64,000 nt of DNA from Confluentibacter citreus (lineage in GTDB: Bacteria > Bacteroidota > Bacteroidia > Flavobacteriales > Flavobacteriaceae), in the NCBI RefSeq assembly GCF_002807055.1, contig NZ_NIXN01000003.1, positions 1 through 64,000 on the forward strand, written 5' to 3'. This document shows positions 17,838-25,852 of this stretch, piece after piece (position 1 is the first letter of the stretch; each line of letters opens with the position of its first letter). The translations under genes were made by a program, and so were the position numbers. Under the pieces are notes generated by a model, which worked only from the letters and a program-made list of their open reading frames with translations, did no database searches and was not told where the DNA came from.

Positions 17838-19031
17838 TTAAAGATTATATTCCTCTTTCCAATACTCAATGGTATTGTTATGCATAGCATCAAGAGACAT
17901 TTGAACTGCAATTGCAGTATTAGCACCGGTATATAAATTTGAAATAGGCTGTTCATTGTTTATAATAGCATCTCTAAAATCTATTAAAGCTTGCTTACTA
18001 GGATCTAAATGAGATACATTAATACGCTTGCCGTTGGCATTTGAATAGTTTTGCGATGTTGCTCCAGAGACACCATCAATATCATTAAATTCCTTTTTAC
18101 TAGTTTTTTCATAATACACCCAAGCCTCTTCCGTCCCTATTATAATGGTGCCCTTACTTCCCTGAACTTTAATTTGATAATCGTTTAAGGAATTGCTTGT
18201 CAAACATTTAAAGGTCGCTTTAACACCACTAGGATATTCATATAATAAATATATATTATCATATGTCTCTCTGCCATCTTTCCAAAAATCAATGCCACCA
18301 GTGCCCATAATTTTTTTAGGATTTTCTCCAAGGACCCAACTCACAAAATCAATTTGATGAGAACATAATTCTGCTACTAATCCTCCTGAATATTCTCTGT
18401 ACATTCTCCAATTTATAACCCGCTCCAAAGCAGGATTGGATACTGGTCTGCGCCAATTTCCATTTCTATTCCATTGGCACTCAAAGCTAGCTACATCCCC
18501 TATTTCACCACTTTTAATAAGGTCTACAATATGTTTATAAAGTTTAGAACTATGGTATTGATGACCTGTTTGAAAAATTAGGTTGGAATTTGAAACTTTA
18601 TTAGCAAGAGCATGTATTCCTTTTAATCCTTTAGCCATTGTTTTTTCACAATAAACATGTTTACCTGCATCAACGGCATCCATTGCTATTTGAGCATGTG
18701 TATTAAAAGGGGTCGCTATAAGTACAGCATCTATTTCTTTATCATTTAAAAGATCTTTGTAGTTGATATAAGATTTAGCCTTATTATTTGTTTTTAATAG
18801 ACCATTTTTTAATCTAAAATCCAATATATCGCATACAGCAACAACATCAATTCCATCGATTTCATTCAGTAGCGATATAAGGCCCGATCCTCTGTCTCCA
18901 GTACCTATAACTCCTAATTTAATGGTTTTATTAATACGGGCAGCGTTAGAAACAACACCAAACACTGAAGTTGCAGATATAACACTTACGGACAAAAGTG
19001 CACTTTTAGCTATAAAATCTTTCCTTTTCAT
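17838..19031 (-). CDS. Gfo/Idh/MocA-family oxidoreductase (exported type)
   Basis: 397 residues. The N-terminal K-R-K-D-F-I-A-K-S-A-L-L plus hydrophobic stretch looks like a Tat-like signal, with KR instead of RR. The Rossmann fold starts at about residue 37 (L-G-V-I-G-T-G-D-R-G). The family motif C-E-K-T near 127 (usually E-K-P) and the downstream His region fit. These enzymes oxidise sugars with NAD(P). It is the last gene of the DUF1080 operon. C-E-K-T instead of C-E-K-P is a small departure. Confidence 0.88.
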   Translation of the reverse strand: MKRKDFIAKSALLSVSVISATSVFGVVSNAARINKTIKLGVIGTGDRGSGLISLLNEIDGIDVVAVCDILDFRLKNGLLKTNNKAKSYINYKDLLNDKEIDAVLIATPFNTHAQIAMDAVDAGKHVYCEKTMAKGLKGIHALANKVSNSNLIFQTGHQYHSSKLYKHIVDLIKSGEIGDVASFECQWNRNGNWRRPVSNPALERVINWRMYREYSGGLVAELCSHQIDFVSWVLGENPKKIMGTGGIDFWKDGRETYDNIYLLYEYPSGVKATFKCLTSNSLNDYQIKVQGSKGTIIIGTEEAWVYYEKTSKKEFNDIDGVSGATSQNYSNANGKRINVSHLDPSKQALIDFRDAIINNEQPISNLYTGANTAIAVQMSLDAMHNNTIEYWKEEYNL

Positions 19032-19079
19032 TTTAATAAATATATCTCAATCTAGGGTTTCAAATTCAAAAGTGTCCAT

Positions 19080-20408
19080 TTATAATTTTGGTTCCCAACC
19101 ATTCTCATATTCTCTTTTCCAATAGGTCATGGCTTCATTGTCATTTTTTATTTTGCCCGAGGCAGCATCAATATAAATAGTTCTTTTTACGTCTTGGGAA
19201 ATATTCCCTAAATGGCACATTTGCGTGCTTATGCTAGCATCATCAATTGGGGCATTTTGTTGTTTGTTCAATCGAATAGCATCAAAGAAGTTCGCTACAT
19301 GGTATAAATCCAAAGCACCTGCACCCACCGTATTTATTGTATCACTTTTAGCTTTTTCTTCAACGGTTTTGATAAGTTTCCCATCCAATCCGAAAAGCTT
19401 GTACTCATTACGACTTAGTGTAATAACCCCCTTACTTCCATAGATTGTAGTACCTCTATCCGGCTGATTTGGTTGAATTAAACCACGGCTATTCCCCGTC
19501 CATGTAATAAATTTTCCATCACTATAATTAAATGTTGCTTGCTGATTATCTGTAAATTCCCAATCATCATCATAAGTAAACTTACCTCCAAAAGAAGTCA
19601 CACTATCGGGCATTCCTAATCCCATAGCCCATCTACAAACATCAATTTCATGGGTGCCATTATTATGTATTTCTCCAGTGCCCCATTTTCTGAACCAATG
19701 CCAGTTATAGGTATGTATATTATCTTTATATTTTTGCCTTGGAGCCGGCCCTTGCCAAAGTTCCCAATCTAAGGTTGAAGGCACTTCAATCTCTTTACCT
19801 CTTCCTATGGAGCCTCTATTGTTTGAATAATACGCTTCGCCTTTGTAAACGTCGCCAATAATACCATCTTTTATTTCTTGAACCGCCAAAATACTGGACT
19901 CTGCCGAGCGTTGCTGATTACCCATTTGCACCACTTTTCCATATTTTTTTTGGGCTGCTACCAATAATTCATTTTCGTGTGGGTTGTGACTACAAGGTTT
20001 TTCCACATACACATGTTTTCCTGCTTGTAGCGCCATAATGGCCATGGGTGCATGCCAATGTTCTGGTGTTGCAATAAATACAGCATCAACTTCCTTGTCA
20101 TCCAATATCTTTCTAAAATCCTTTTCTACTTTCGGAATATAACCAATGGTTCTCTCTAAATACTTATTATTTCGGTCTATAATTAAATCGTCGACATCAC
20201 AAGTATATATAATTTTAGCATTGGGGTAATTATGTATACCTGTAGTTAAAGCTTTTGCTCTACCATTAACCCCAATTACCGCGACATTTAAACGCTCGTT
20301 TGAACCAATAATACTAGCATAACTTATGTTTGGCAATACCGCCAAGCCCATAGTTGCTATTCCACCTAATGCCGATTTTTTTATAAATTCCCTTCTATTT
20401 GATGCCAT
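19080..20408 (-). CDS. Gfo/Idh/MocA-family oxidoreductase with Tat signal
   Basis: 442 residues. Tat signal N-R-R-E-F-I-K-K-S-A-L-G-G at 3-15. Rossmann start L-N-V-A-V-I-G-V-N-G-R-A at ~39. V-E-K-P-C-S-H-N near 129 (the nucleotide-site Lys/Pro motif), and W-H-W-F-R-K-W-G-T-G-E-I-H-N-N-G-T-H-E-I-D near 214-234, where family catalytic residues lie. It probably oxidises a sugar or glycoside in the periplasm with a bound or recycled NAD. It is 6 bp from the DUF1080 gene and 48 bp before the second oxidoreductase, so all three form one operon. Confidence 0.9.
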   Translation of the reverse strand: MASNRREFIKKSALGGIATMGLAVLPNISYASIIGSNERLNVAVIGVNGRAKALTTGIHNYPNAKIIYTCDVDDLIIDRNNKYLERTIGYIPKVEKDFRKILDDKEVDAVFIATPEHWHAPMAIMALQAGKHVYVEKPCSHNPHENELLVAAQKKYGKVVQMGNQQRSAESSILAVQEIKDGIIGDVYKGEAYYSNNRGSIGRGKEIEVPSTLDWELWQGPAPRQKYKDNIHTYNWHWFRKWGTGEIHNNGTHEIDVCRWAMGLGMPDSVTSFGGKFTYDDDWEFTDNQQATFNYSDGKFITWTGNSRGLIQPNQPDRGTTIYGSKGVITLSRNEYKLFGLDGKLIKTVEEKAKSDTINTVGAGALDLYHVANFFDAIRLNKQQNAPIDDASISTQMCHLGNISQDVKRTIYIDAASGKIKNDNEAMTYWKREYENGWEPKL

Positions 20409-20414
20409 AATATA

Positions 20415-21818
20415 TTAATTAAATTCTCTTATTTTTATACTTCTATAATGAACGGTATTGCCGTGGTCTTGCAATAAAATGGAGCCACTTGCCCATTGTC
20501 CAAAACCCGGCCATGTTTTATATTTACTGTTTGCCACAAGCGACCTAAACATTTGTGAAAACCGATCGTACTCTACGACTTTCTCATTATTTAACCAATG
20601 TTCAACATGACCTCCTCTTACAATTATTCTTGCTTTATTCCATGTTCCTATACCTTTAAATTGTTTCGGACGATTGGATGATGAAAGCCCTTCCGCAGGT
20701 ATTAAATCATATAGTGAGCCAATAGTTCTATTGCCATTCACACCTGCTTTGGCGTCTGGATGCTTGTCATCATCCAATATTTGAAATTCACATCCAATAG
20801 CAGAACCTGGACCTTTATTTAAATCGGCATCAACAAAATATTTTATGCCACTGTTAGCACCTTCGGTAATTTTAAATTCCAATTCCAATTCAAAACTACT
20901 AAAAAGGTCTTCTGTAACAATATCTCCAGGACCGGTAGCTTCACCCCCATTCGTTGCTAAAATAGTTAGCTCACCATCCTTTATTTCCCAACCTGATTTT
21001 GGAAAACTGTTCGCTCTGGCACTTCTCCAACCAGAAGTTGTTTTACCGTCCCATAACAAACGCCAACCCTTTCTCATTTCGTTAGGTGTTATTTGATTAA
21101 CTAAATAACTCACCTCAACGACTTCAGGGTCTGATGCTTTGCGTTCGGATTCTAAATTAGTAGTTTTAATTCTTATGTTTTTCCACTTAATTTCTTTATT
21201 TGCTAGGTTTTTATCCTCACCAATGCTATGCACTTGCAAAGCTATAAACCCAGAAGATGTTATATCATCAACTAAATTGGCGCATTCTACGCCGTTAACC
21301 CAGGTTCTAATGGAATTACCAATGGCTTCAATTCTACAAATATTCCAAACACCATTCTGAAAAGCCTTAGTCCCTTTTTTATTAATTGACAACGGATATA
21401 ACCAACCTCTTCTTTGTTCATCATAAATACCCCCGCTAAAACCTCTGGAACTAGGATCAATTTCAAATTGATAACCATGAACAACTCCTTTTCTATAATC
21501 TGGACTTGAATTAGACCTAAATTGAACGCCTGAATTAATTTCCGGACTCACCATAACTTCAAACTCAAGAATAAAATCGGAATAATTTTTAGTGGTACAC
21601 AAAAAACTATTGGGCGTATTTACTGTTGTTTTTCCAATAATTTCCCCGTTCTCAACTTTGTATTCTGCATTACCATTAATCTGCTTCCAACCATCCAGAT
21701 TTTTGCCATTAAAAAGGGATATCCATCCATTGTTCTCGGATTGAGAATTTACATCGACACTATAAAATCCTACAAGAATAGTGACAATAATAAAGTGCCT
21801 TAATTTAAATTGTATCAT
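20415..21818 (-). CDS. Two-domain DUF1080 protein (3-keto-glycoside hydrolase-like)
   Basis: 467 residues with an N-terminal signal peptide (residues 9-24) and two tandem jelly-roll (DUF1080) domains. Domain 1 opens [15 protein letters not shown] at ~31. Domain 2 opens [15 protein letters not shown] at ~254. DUF1080 proteins are described as 3-keto-disaccharide hydrolases that act with Gfo/Idh oxidoreductases, which fits the neighbours here. It is the first gene of the operon and exported. The substrate is unknown. Confidence 0.87.
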   Translation of the reverse strand: MIQFKLRHFIIVTILVGFYSVDVNSQSENNGWISLFNGKNLDGWKQINGNAEYKVENGEIIGKTTVNTPNSFLCTTKNYSDFILEFEVMVSPEINSGVQFRSNSSPDYRKGVVHGYQFEIDPSSRGFSGGIYDEQRRGWLYPLSINKKGTKAFQNGVWNICRIEAIGNSIRTWVNGVECANLVDDITSSGFIALQVHSIGEDKNLANKEIKWKNIRIKTTNLESERKASDPEVVEVSYLVNQITPNEMRKGWRLLWDGKTTSGWRSARANSFPKSGWEIKDGELTILATNGGEATGPGDIVTEDLFSSFELELEFKITEGANSGIKYFVDADLNKGPGSAIGCEFQILDDDKHPDAKAGVNGNRTIGSLYDLIPAEGLSSSNRPKQFKGIGTWNKARIIVRGGHVEHWLNNEKVVEYDRFSQMFRSLVANSKYKTWPGFGQWASGSILLQDHGNTVHYRSIKIREFN

Positions 21819-21946
21819 GATTATTTTAATATTATTTCTAAATTTTTAGGAGTGTGTAAATTATAAATTTAATCGCAAAACATTGTTGAAATAATAAAAA
21901 TATATGACTTTTTTACATTATTATCAATAAACAATATTGAACAAGA

Positions 21947-21985
21947 AAAAACCGTTAACAAATTTTCATCTTGTTAACGGTTTTC
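21947..21985 (-). terminator. Terminator of gyrB
   Basis: AAAACCGTTAACAA (21948-21961) pairs with TTGTTAACGGTTTT (21971-21984), loop TTTTCATC-like. It lies just after the gyrB stop. The T-tract faces the minus strand. Confidence 0.85.
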
Positions 21986-22019
21986 ACTAATAAATTCAAA
22001 AAAAATGTCTTAAAAGCGT

Positions 22020-23969
22020 TTACGCATCAATATTGGCGTAAATGGCATTTTTTTCTATAAAATCCCTACGAGGTGGCACTTCATCACCCATAAGCATCGA
22101 GAAGATCCTATCGGCTTCAATACCATTATCTATCTGTACCAAGCGCATGGTTCTAAATTCAGGATTCATCGTAGTATCCCATAATTGCTCAGCATTCATC
22201 TCACCAAGACCTTTATAGCGTTGGATATTCACACTGCCTCCAAATTCCTCCGCAATGGCATCGCGTTCTTTATCACTCCAAGCATACGATTTTTTATTTC
22301 CTTTTTTAACTAAATATAAAGGAGGCGTTGCAATGTAAATATGCCCACCTTCAATCAATTCTTTCATATATCTAAAGAAGAAGGTTAAAATCAATGTGGC
22401 AATGTGGCTACCATCAATATCGGCATCACACATAATTACCACTTTGTGGTATCTTAATTTAGAAAGGTTAAGGGCTTTACTATCTTCTTCTGTTCCAATA
22501 GTGACACCCAAAGCCGTAAAAATATTCTTAATCTCTTCGTTTTCAAATACTTTGTGGACCATAGCCTTTTCAACGTTTAGAATCTTACCTCTTAACGGAA
22601 GAATGGCTTGAAATGCTCTATCTCGACCTTGTTTTGCCGTTCCGCCTGCAGAATCTCCCTCAACAAGGAATACTTCACATTTTGAAGGATCTTGCTCTGA
22701 ACAGTCACTTAATTTCCCTGGTAAACCACCAATGCTCATAACGGTTTTACGCTGAACCATCTCACGAGCCTTTTGGGCAGCATGACGTGCTTGTGCCGCT
22801 AGCATCACTTTTTGAACTATGATTCTAGCATCGTCTGGATGTTCCTCTAGATAATCCGTCAACATTTCAGATACCGCCTGACTTACAGATGCAGAAACTT
22901 CCCTGTTTCCTAATTTTGTTTTAGTCTGACCCTCGAATTGTGGCTCTTGAACTTTTACCGAAATAATGGCCGTTAATCCTTCACGGAAATCATCACCGGC
23001 AATTTCAAATTTCAAATTCTTCAACATACCAGAGTCATCAGCATACTTTTTCAGGGTCATAGTTAATCCACGACGGAAACCTGCTAAATGTGTTCCTCCT
23101 TCATGCGTATTGATGTTATTAACATACGAATGTAAATTTTCAGCATACGATGTATTATAAACCATAGCTACTTCAACTGGAACACCATTTTTTTCACCTT
23201 CAAAAGCAATAACATCTTTCATTAAAGGCTCTCTGTTTCCATCTAAAAACTTTATAAATTCTTTTAGACCTTCGGTAGAATGAAATGTTTCCCCTTCAAA
23301 AGTGCCGTCGCTTTTTTTCTCCCTTTTATCAACTAAATGAATGGTGATACCCTTATTTAAATAAGATAATTCTCTTAATCTACTAGCCAAGGTATCATAA
23401 CTATACTCCACAGTTTGGGTAAATATAGTTTGGTCTGGTTTGAAAGTAACCGTTGTACCACGTTTATCGGTTTCACCAATTTGTTTAACAGGATACATCG
23501 CTTTTCCACGCTCATATTCTTGCTCATAAACTTTACCATCTCTATAAACAGTAGCACGCAAATGTTCAGATAAGGCATTCACACAACTGACACCAACACC
23601 ATGCAACCCTCCAGAAACTTTATATGAATCTTTATCAAACTTACCACCGGCACCAATTTTGGTCATTACAACTTCTAGGGCTGAAACGCCTTCTTTTTTG
23701 TGTAAATCCACTGGAATACCACGACCATCATCTTCAGTCGTAATGGAATTGTCTTCGTTTATGGTTACTGTAATATTATTACAATGTCCAGCAAGCGCTT
23801 CGTCAATGGAGTTGTCAACAACCTCATATACCAAATGGTGAAGGCCTCTAGTACCAACATCTCCAATATACATCGATGGACGCATACGCACATGCTCCAT
23901 GCCCTCTAAAGCCTGAATACTATCTGCCGAATAATTATGTTTATTAAATTCTTCTTTTGCTTCGCTCAT
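22020..23969 (-). CDS. gyrB: DNA gyrase subunit B
   Basis: 649 residues, the normal Bacteroidota length. The GHKL ATPase has D-N-S-I-D-E-A-L-A-G and G-G-L-H-G-V-G-V-S-C-V-N-A near residues 45-130. A TOPRIM domain has E-G-D-S-A-G-G-T-A, P-L-R-G-K-I-L-N-V-E-K-A and C-D-A-D-I-D-G-S-H-I near 420-520. The C-terminus contains Q-R-Y-K-G-L-G-E-M-N-A. It negatively supercoils DNA together with GyrA. A terminator-like hairpin lies in its leader (24008-24032). There is a strong terminator downstream. Confidence 0.98.
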   Translation of the reverse strand: MSEAKEEFNKHNYSADSIQALEGMEHVRMRPSMYIGDVGTRGLHHLVYEVVDNSIDEALAGHCNNITVTINEDNSITTEDDGRGIPVDLHKKEGVSALEVVMTKIGAGGKFDKDSYKVSGGLHGVGVSCVNALSEHLRATVYRDGKVYEQEYERGKAMYPVKQIGETDKRGTTVTFKPDQTIFTQTVEYSYDTLASRLRELSYLNKGITIHLVDKREKKSDGTFEGETFHSTEGLKEFIKFLDGNREPLMKDVIAFEGEKNGVPVEVAMVYNTSYAENLHSYVNNINTHEGGTHLAGFRRGLTMTLKKYADDSGMLKNLKFEIAGDDFREGLTAIISVKVQEPQFEGQTKTKLGNREVSASVSQAVSEMLTDYLEEHPDDARIIVQKVMLAAQARHAAQKAREMVQRKTVMSIGGLPGKLSDCSEQDPSKCEVFLVEGDSAGGTAKQGRDRAFQAILPLRGKILNVEKAMVHKVFENEEIKNIFTALGVTIGTEEDSKALNLSKLRYHKVVIMCDADIDGSHIATLILTFFFRYMKELIEGGHIYIATPPLYLVKKGNKKSYAWSDKERDAIAEEFGGSVNIQRYKGLGEMNAEQLWDTTMNPEFRTMRLVQIDNGIEADRIFSMLMGDEVPPRRDFIEKNAIYANIDA

Positions 23970-24007
23970 ATTACTTTTTTAATATAATTTAGTCTGGTTT
24001 ATGTCAT

Positions 24008-24032
24008 AAAAAAAGATGCTTGACGCATCCTT
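24008..24032 (-). promoter_or_regulatory. Terminator-like hairpin in the gyrB leader (possible attenuator)
   Basis: On the minus strand, AAGGATGC, loop GTCAA, GCATCTTT forms an 8-bp stem (one G-T pair), then T7. It begins only about 10 nt after the predicted -7 element of gyrB and ends 38 nt before the ATG. It could instead end transcripts coming from the upstream epimerase gene, but then gyrB's own promoter would have to lie in the last 38 nt, where none is seen. Confidence 0.55.
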
Positions 24033-24043
24033 CTGAATACAGA

Positions 24044-24051
24044 CAAATATA
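24044..24051 (-). promoter_or_regulatory. Promoter -7 element of gyrB
   Basis: Minus-strand TATATTTG. No TTG at -33 (the region reads AAATCACTTTT). The 306-bp gap between gyrB and the epimerase gene otherwise holds two copies of GTCTTAAATCGC (24129-24140, 24210-24221) and no gene. Confidence 0.5.
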
Positions 24052-24275
24052 CGAAATTTAAAAGTGATTTAAAAGTATTTTATCGATTTACCTTTATAAT
24101 TATCAACATTTGTTAATTACTTGAAAATGTCTTAAATCGCCTAAAAAGTGGCTTAAATTGAATTTTGATTGTTTTTTAATCAGTTTACGAGAAGAAGGAT
24201 AAACAAAACGTCTTAAATCGCGAATTTCTGTTTTTTCAAACTTAAATTTAAAATAAAAATGATGCAAATAATGAC

Positions 24276-25295
24276 TCATTTAAGCATTTCGGCACCAGAA
24301 CCATTTTCAAAAGAAAACACCATTTTTCCGTCTTCAAAATACACACCTTTTGCAATATCTTTTTTTAGTAACATGGCGCCGTCGGCATCTATATAATCGA
24401 GCAAACCGGCAAGTTGCGTCAGATTTGAAATCCCTATAGATGATTCAGTCATACACCCCGCCATAACCAACATATCATATTGTCGAGCTTTTTTTATCAT
24501 TTCTAGAGCAGGCGTCATTCCTCCGCATTTCATCAATTTAATATTGATACCGTGAAAAATGTCTGCACACATATCAACATCTTCCTGTCTTTGGCAGCTT
24601 TCATCAGCAATTATGGGAAGTTCACTTCTTTCTTTTAAAAGTTTCATGCCTTGCCAATCACCCGCCTTCAATGGTTGTTCGATAAATTCGACATTTAAAG
24701 ATTTTAATTCCTCAATATTTCTCAACGTTTCTTCTGCGGTCCAACTGGCATTGGCATCTATTCTAAATACGGAGTTTGTTATCTTCCTTAAGGATTTTAC
24801 AATCTCTACATCCTGCTCAGTTCCTAATTTTATTTTATAAATCGGCCATGGCTTTTCAAGGATTTTAACTTTCATATTTTCAATGGAATCGATGCCGATG
24901 GTATAATTCGTCAAGGGTAATTTTTCTATTTGATTTCCAAAATAACTTCGTAAAGTTTTATGATGAATTCTAGCATACAAATCCCAATAAGCACAATCTA
25001 TCGCGCAAAGCGTGAAATAATCGTCTTTTAAATAGGGTTCGACATCCAACCAAAATTCCTTGGGATGTTTTAAATCAGACGCTTCTATTATGGATTTCAC
25101 TTGTTGAATAGAACCCTCAATTTTCTCAACGGTGCTATTATAATATGGATTCACTGTCGCTTCACCATAACCTGTAAATTCGCCATGACTCATGCTTACA
25201 ATCACGGTACTTTGCGTTTCTACCGTGTACCTCGAAATGGTAAATGGATGCCTTAATGGAAGCTTATAATGTTTTGCTGTAATGGTCAAATTCAT
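24276..25295 (-). CDS. Dipeptide epimerase (enolase superfamily, L-Ala-D/L-Glu type)
   Basis: 339 residues from the ATG at 25295 (a start 5 codons upstream at 25310 is less likely). Enolase superfamily, muconate-lactonizing subgroup. The N-terminal capping domain contains P-L-R-H-P-F-T-I-S-R. The barrel contains I-Y-K-I-K-L-G (catalytic Lys near 160). Metal ligands lie in R-I-D-A-N, E-F-I-E-Q-P-L, and I-A-D-E-S-C near 185-238, and the second Lys is in I-N-I-K-L-M-K-C-G-G. The typical reaction is epimerisation of L-Ala-D-Glu from peptidoglycan. Exact specificity is inferred. Confidence 0.88.
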   Translation of the reverse strand: MNLTITAKHYKLPLRHPFTISRYTVETQSTVIVSMSHGEFTGYGEATVNPYYNSTVEKIEGSIQQVKSIIEASDLKHPKEFWLDVEPYLKDDYFTLCAIDCAYWDLYARIHHKTLRSYFGNQIEKLPLTNYTIGIDSIENMKVKILEKPWPIYKIKLGTEQDVEIVKSLRKITNSVFRIDANASWTAEETLRNIEELKSLNVEFIEQPLKAGDWQGMKLLKERSELPIIADESCQRQEDVDMCADIFHGINIKLMKCGGMTPALEMIKKARQYDMLVMAGCMTESSIGISNLTQLAGLLDYIDADGAMLLKKDIAKGVYFEDGKMVFSFENGSGAEMLK

Positions 25296-25412
25296 AATAT
25301 AAATATACATTTGTTTCGATAAAAAATATCTATTTAAACTAAAACCTCTAAAATATCATGGGGTTTTTTATTAATTTGATAATATAGATTAGGATAGTTA
25401 TAAAAAATAGTG

Positions 25413-25440
25413 TTTGATTTATAATTTCTATATATATTTG
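25413..25440 (+). promoter_or_regulatory. Promoter of the gat/aspS operon
   Basis: -7 TATATTTG at 25433-25440 is exact. TTTG at 25413-25416 is the best -33 candidate, with a spacer of 16 nt, slightly shorter than ideal. Transcription would start near 25447, so the mRNA begins with the leader ORF described at 25459. Confidence 0.62.
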
Positions 25441-25458
25441 GAAGCGTAAAAAGTATTT

Positions 25459-25503
25459 ATGATAAATAATAACAATAATAATTTCAATAATCCTAAATTA
25501 TAG
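25459..25503 (+). CDS. Asn-rich leader peptide of the gat/aspS operon
   Basis: A 14-codon ORF: ATG, Ile, then Asn codons AAT/AAT/AAC/AAT/AAT/AAT, Phe, two more Asn, then Pro, Lys, Leu, TAG (MINNNNNNFNNPKL). Eight of 14 residues are Asn. It lies between the operon promoter and a terminator, in the classical position of an attenuation leader peptide. In such systems the repeated codon names the amino acid whose charged tRNA is sensed. Asn fits an operon predicted to make Asn-tRNA(Asn). Its translation is not proven. Confidence 0.8.
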   Translation: MINNNNNNFNNPKL

Positions 25504-25536
25504 GAAGGGAAGGTTATTGTTTAAAAATAAAATATA

Positions 25537-25565
25537 AAGCCTTCCAAACTTGGAAGGCTTTTTTT
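25537..25565 (+). terminator. Attenuator terminator directly before the gat/aspS operon
   Basis: A 10-bp perfect stem AAGCCTTCCA (25537-25546) / TGGAAGGCTT (25551-25560), loop AACT, then TTTTT (25561-25565). No gene ends just upstream on this strand, so it can only act on a leader transcript. It stops 17 nt before the GatC-like ATG. Confidence 0.85.
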
Positions 25566-25582
25566 AATCTAAATTTTAAGAC

Positions 25583-25852
25583 ATGAGTAAAATTATGACG
25601 GTCGACGTATTGTCGAGTATTAAAGGAGCGCAACCCAGTGAGGCTGTGAACAAATTATTTGATGTGATTAAAAATGCACAGCCAACAAATAATAATTCTT
25701 TTAATAATAATCGTAATAATTACGTGTCTTTAAACGATTTAAGAAATGATGTGGTGATTGAAAGTTCTGCCTTGGAAAAACAAATCATCATCGAAAACTT
25801 CCCTAAAGAAAAAGGCGGCTATTTGGTAGTTTCTAAAGTTATAGAAGAATAA
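25583..25852 (+). CDS. GatC-like protein with Asn-rich stretch
   Basis: 89 residues. The last ~40 residues (L-R-N-D-V-V at 53-58, I-I-I-E-N-F-P-K-E-K-G-G-Y-L-V-V-S-K-V-I-E at 68-88) resemble the C-terminal belt of GatC (LREDVV...NAP...YF.VPKVIE). The typical GatC N-terminal helices are poorly matched and shorter. Between them residues 36-46 read N-N-N-S-F-N-N-N-R-N-N. In all 13 of 89 residues are Asn. It is the first gene of the operon; its stop overlaps the gatA start (TAATG). Expected role: a small subunit joining GatA and GatB. Divergence makes this an inference from position plus C-terminus. Confidence 0.72.
   Translation: MSKIMTVDVLSSIKGAQPSEAVNKLFDVIKNAQPTNNNSFNNNRNNYVSLNDLRNDVVIESSALEKQIIIENFPKEKGGYLVVSKVIEE

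Larger units (their letters stand above)
25459..25565 (+). promoter_or_regulatory. Transcription attenuator of the gat/aspS operon
   Basis: Four-segment layout seen by base pairing. Segment 1, CAATAATCC (25485-25493, last Asn codons), can pair with segment 2, GGTTATTG (25512-25519), with one bulge. Segment 2 region GGAAGGTT (25508-25515) can pair with segment 3, AGCCTTCC (25538-25545, with a G-T pair). Segment 3 also forms the terminator with segment 4 (25551-25560). A ribosome stalled on Asn codons would free segment 2 and favour the antiterminator. A ribosome at the TAG (25501-25503) would cover GGAAGGGAAGG and favour termination. The mechanism is inferred. Confidence 0.75.

Noticed and set aside
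25447-25583. T-box riboswitch considered as the control element of the gat/aspS operon
   Set aside because: The leader of about 135 nt is too short, with no T-box sequence or specifier stem seen; the short Asn-rich ORF explains it better.
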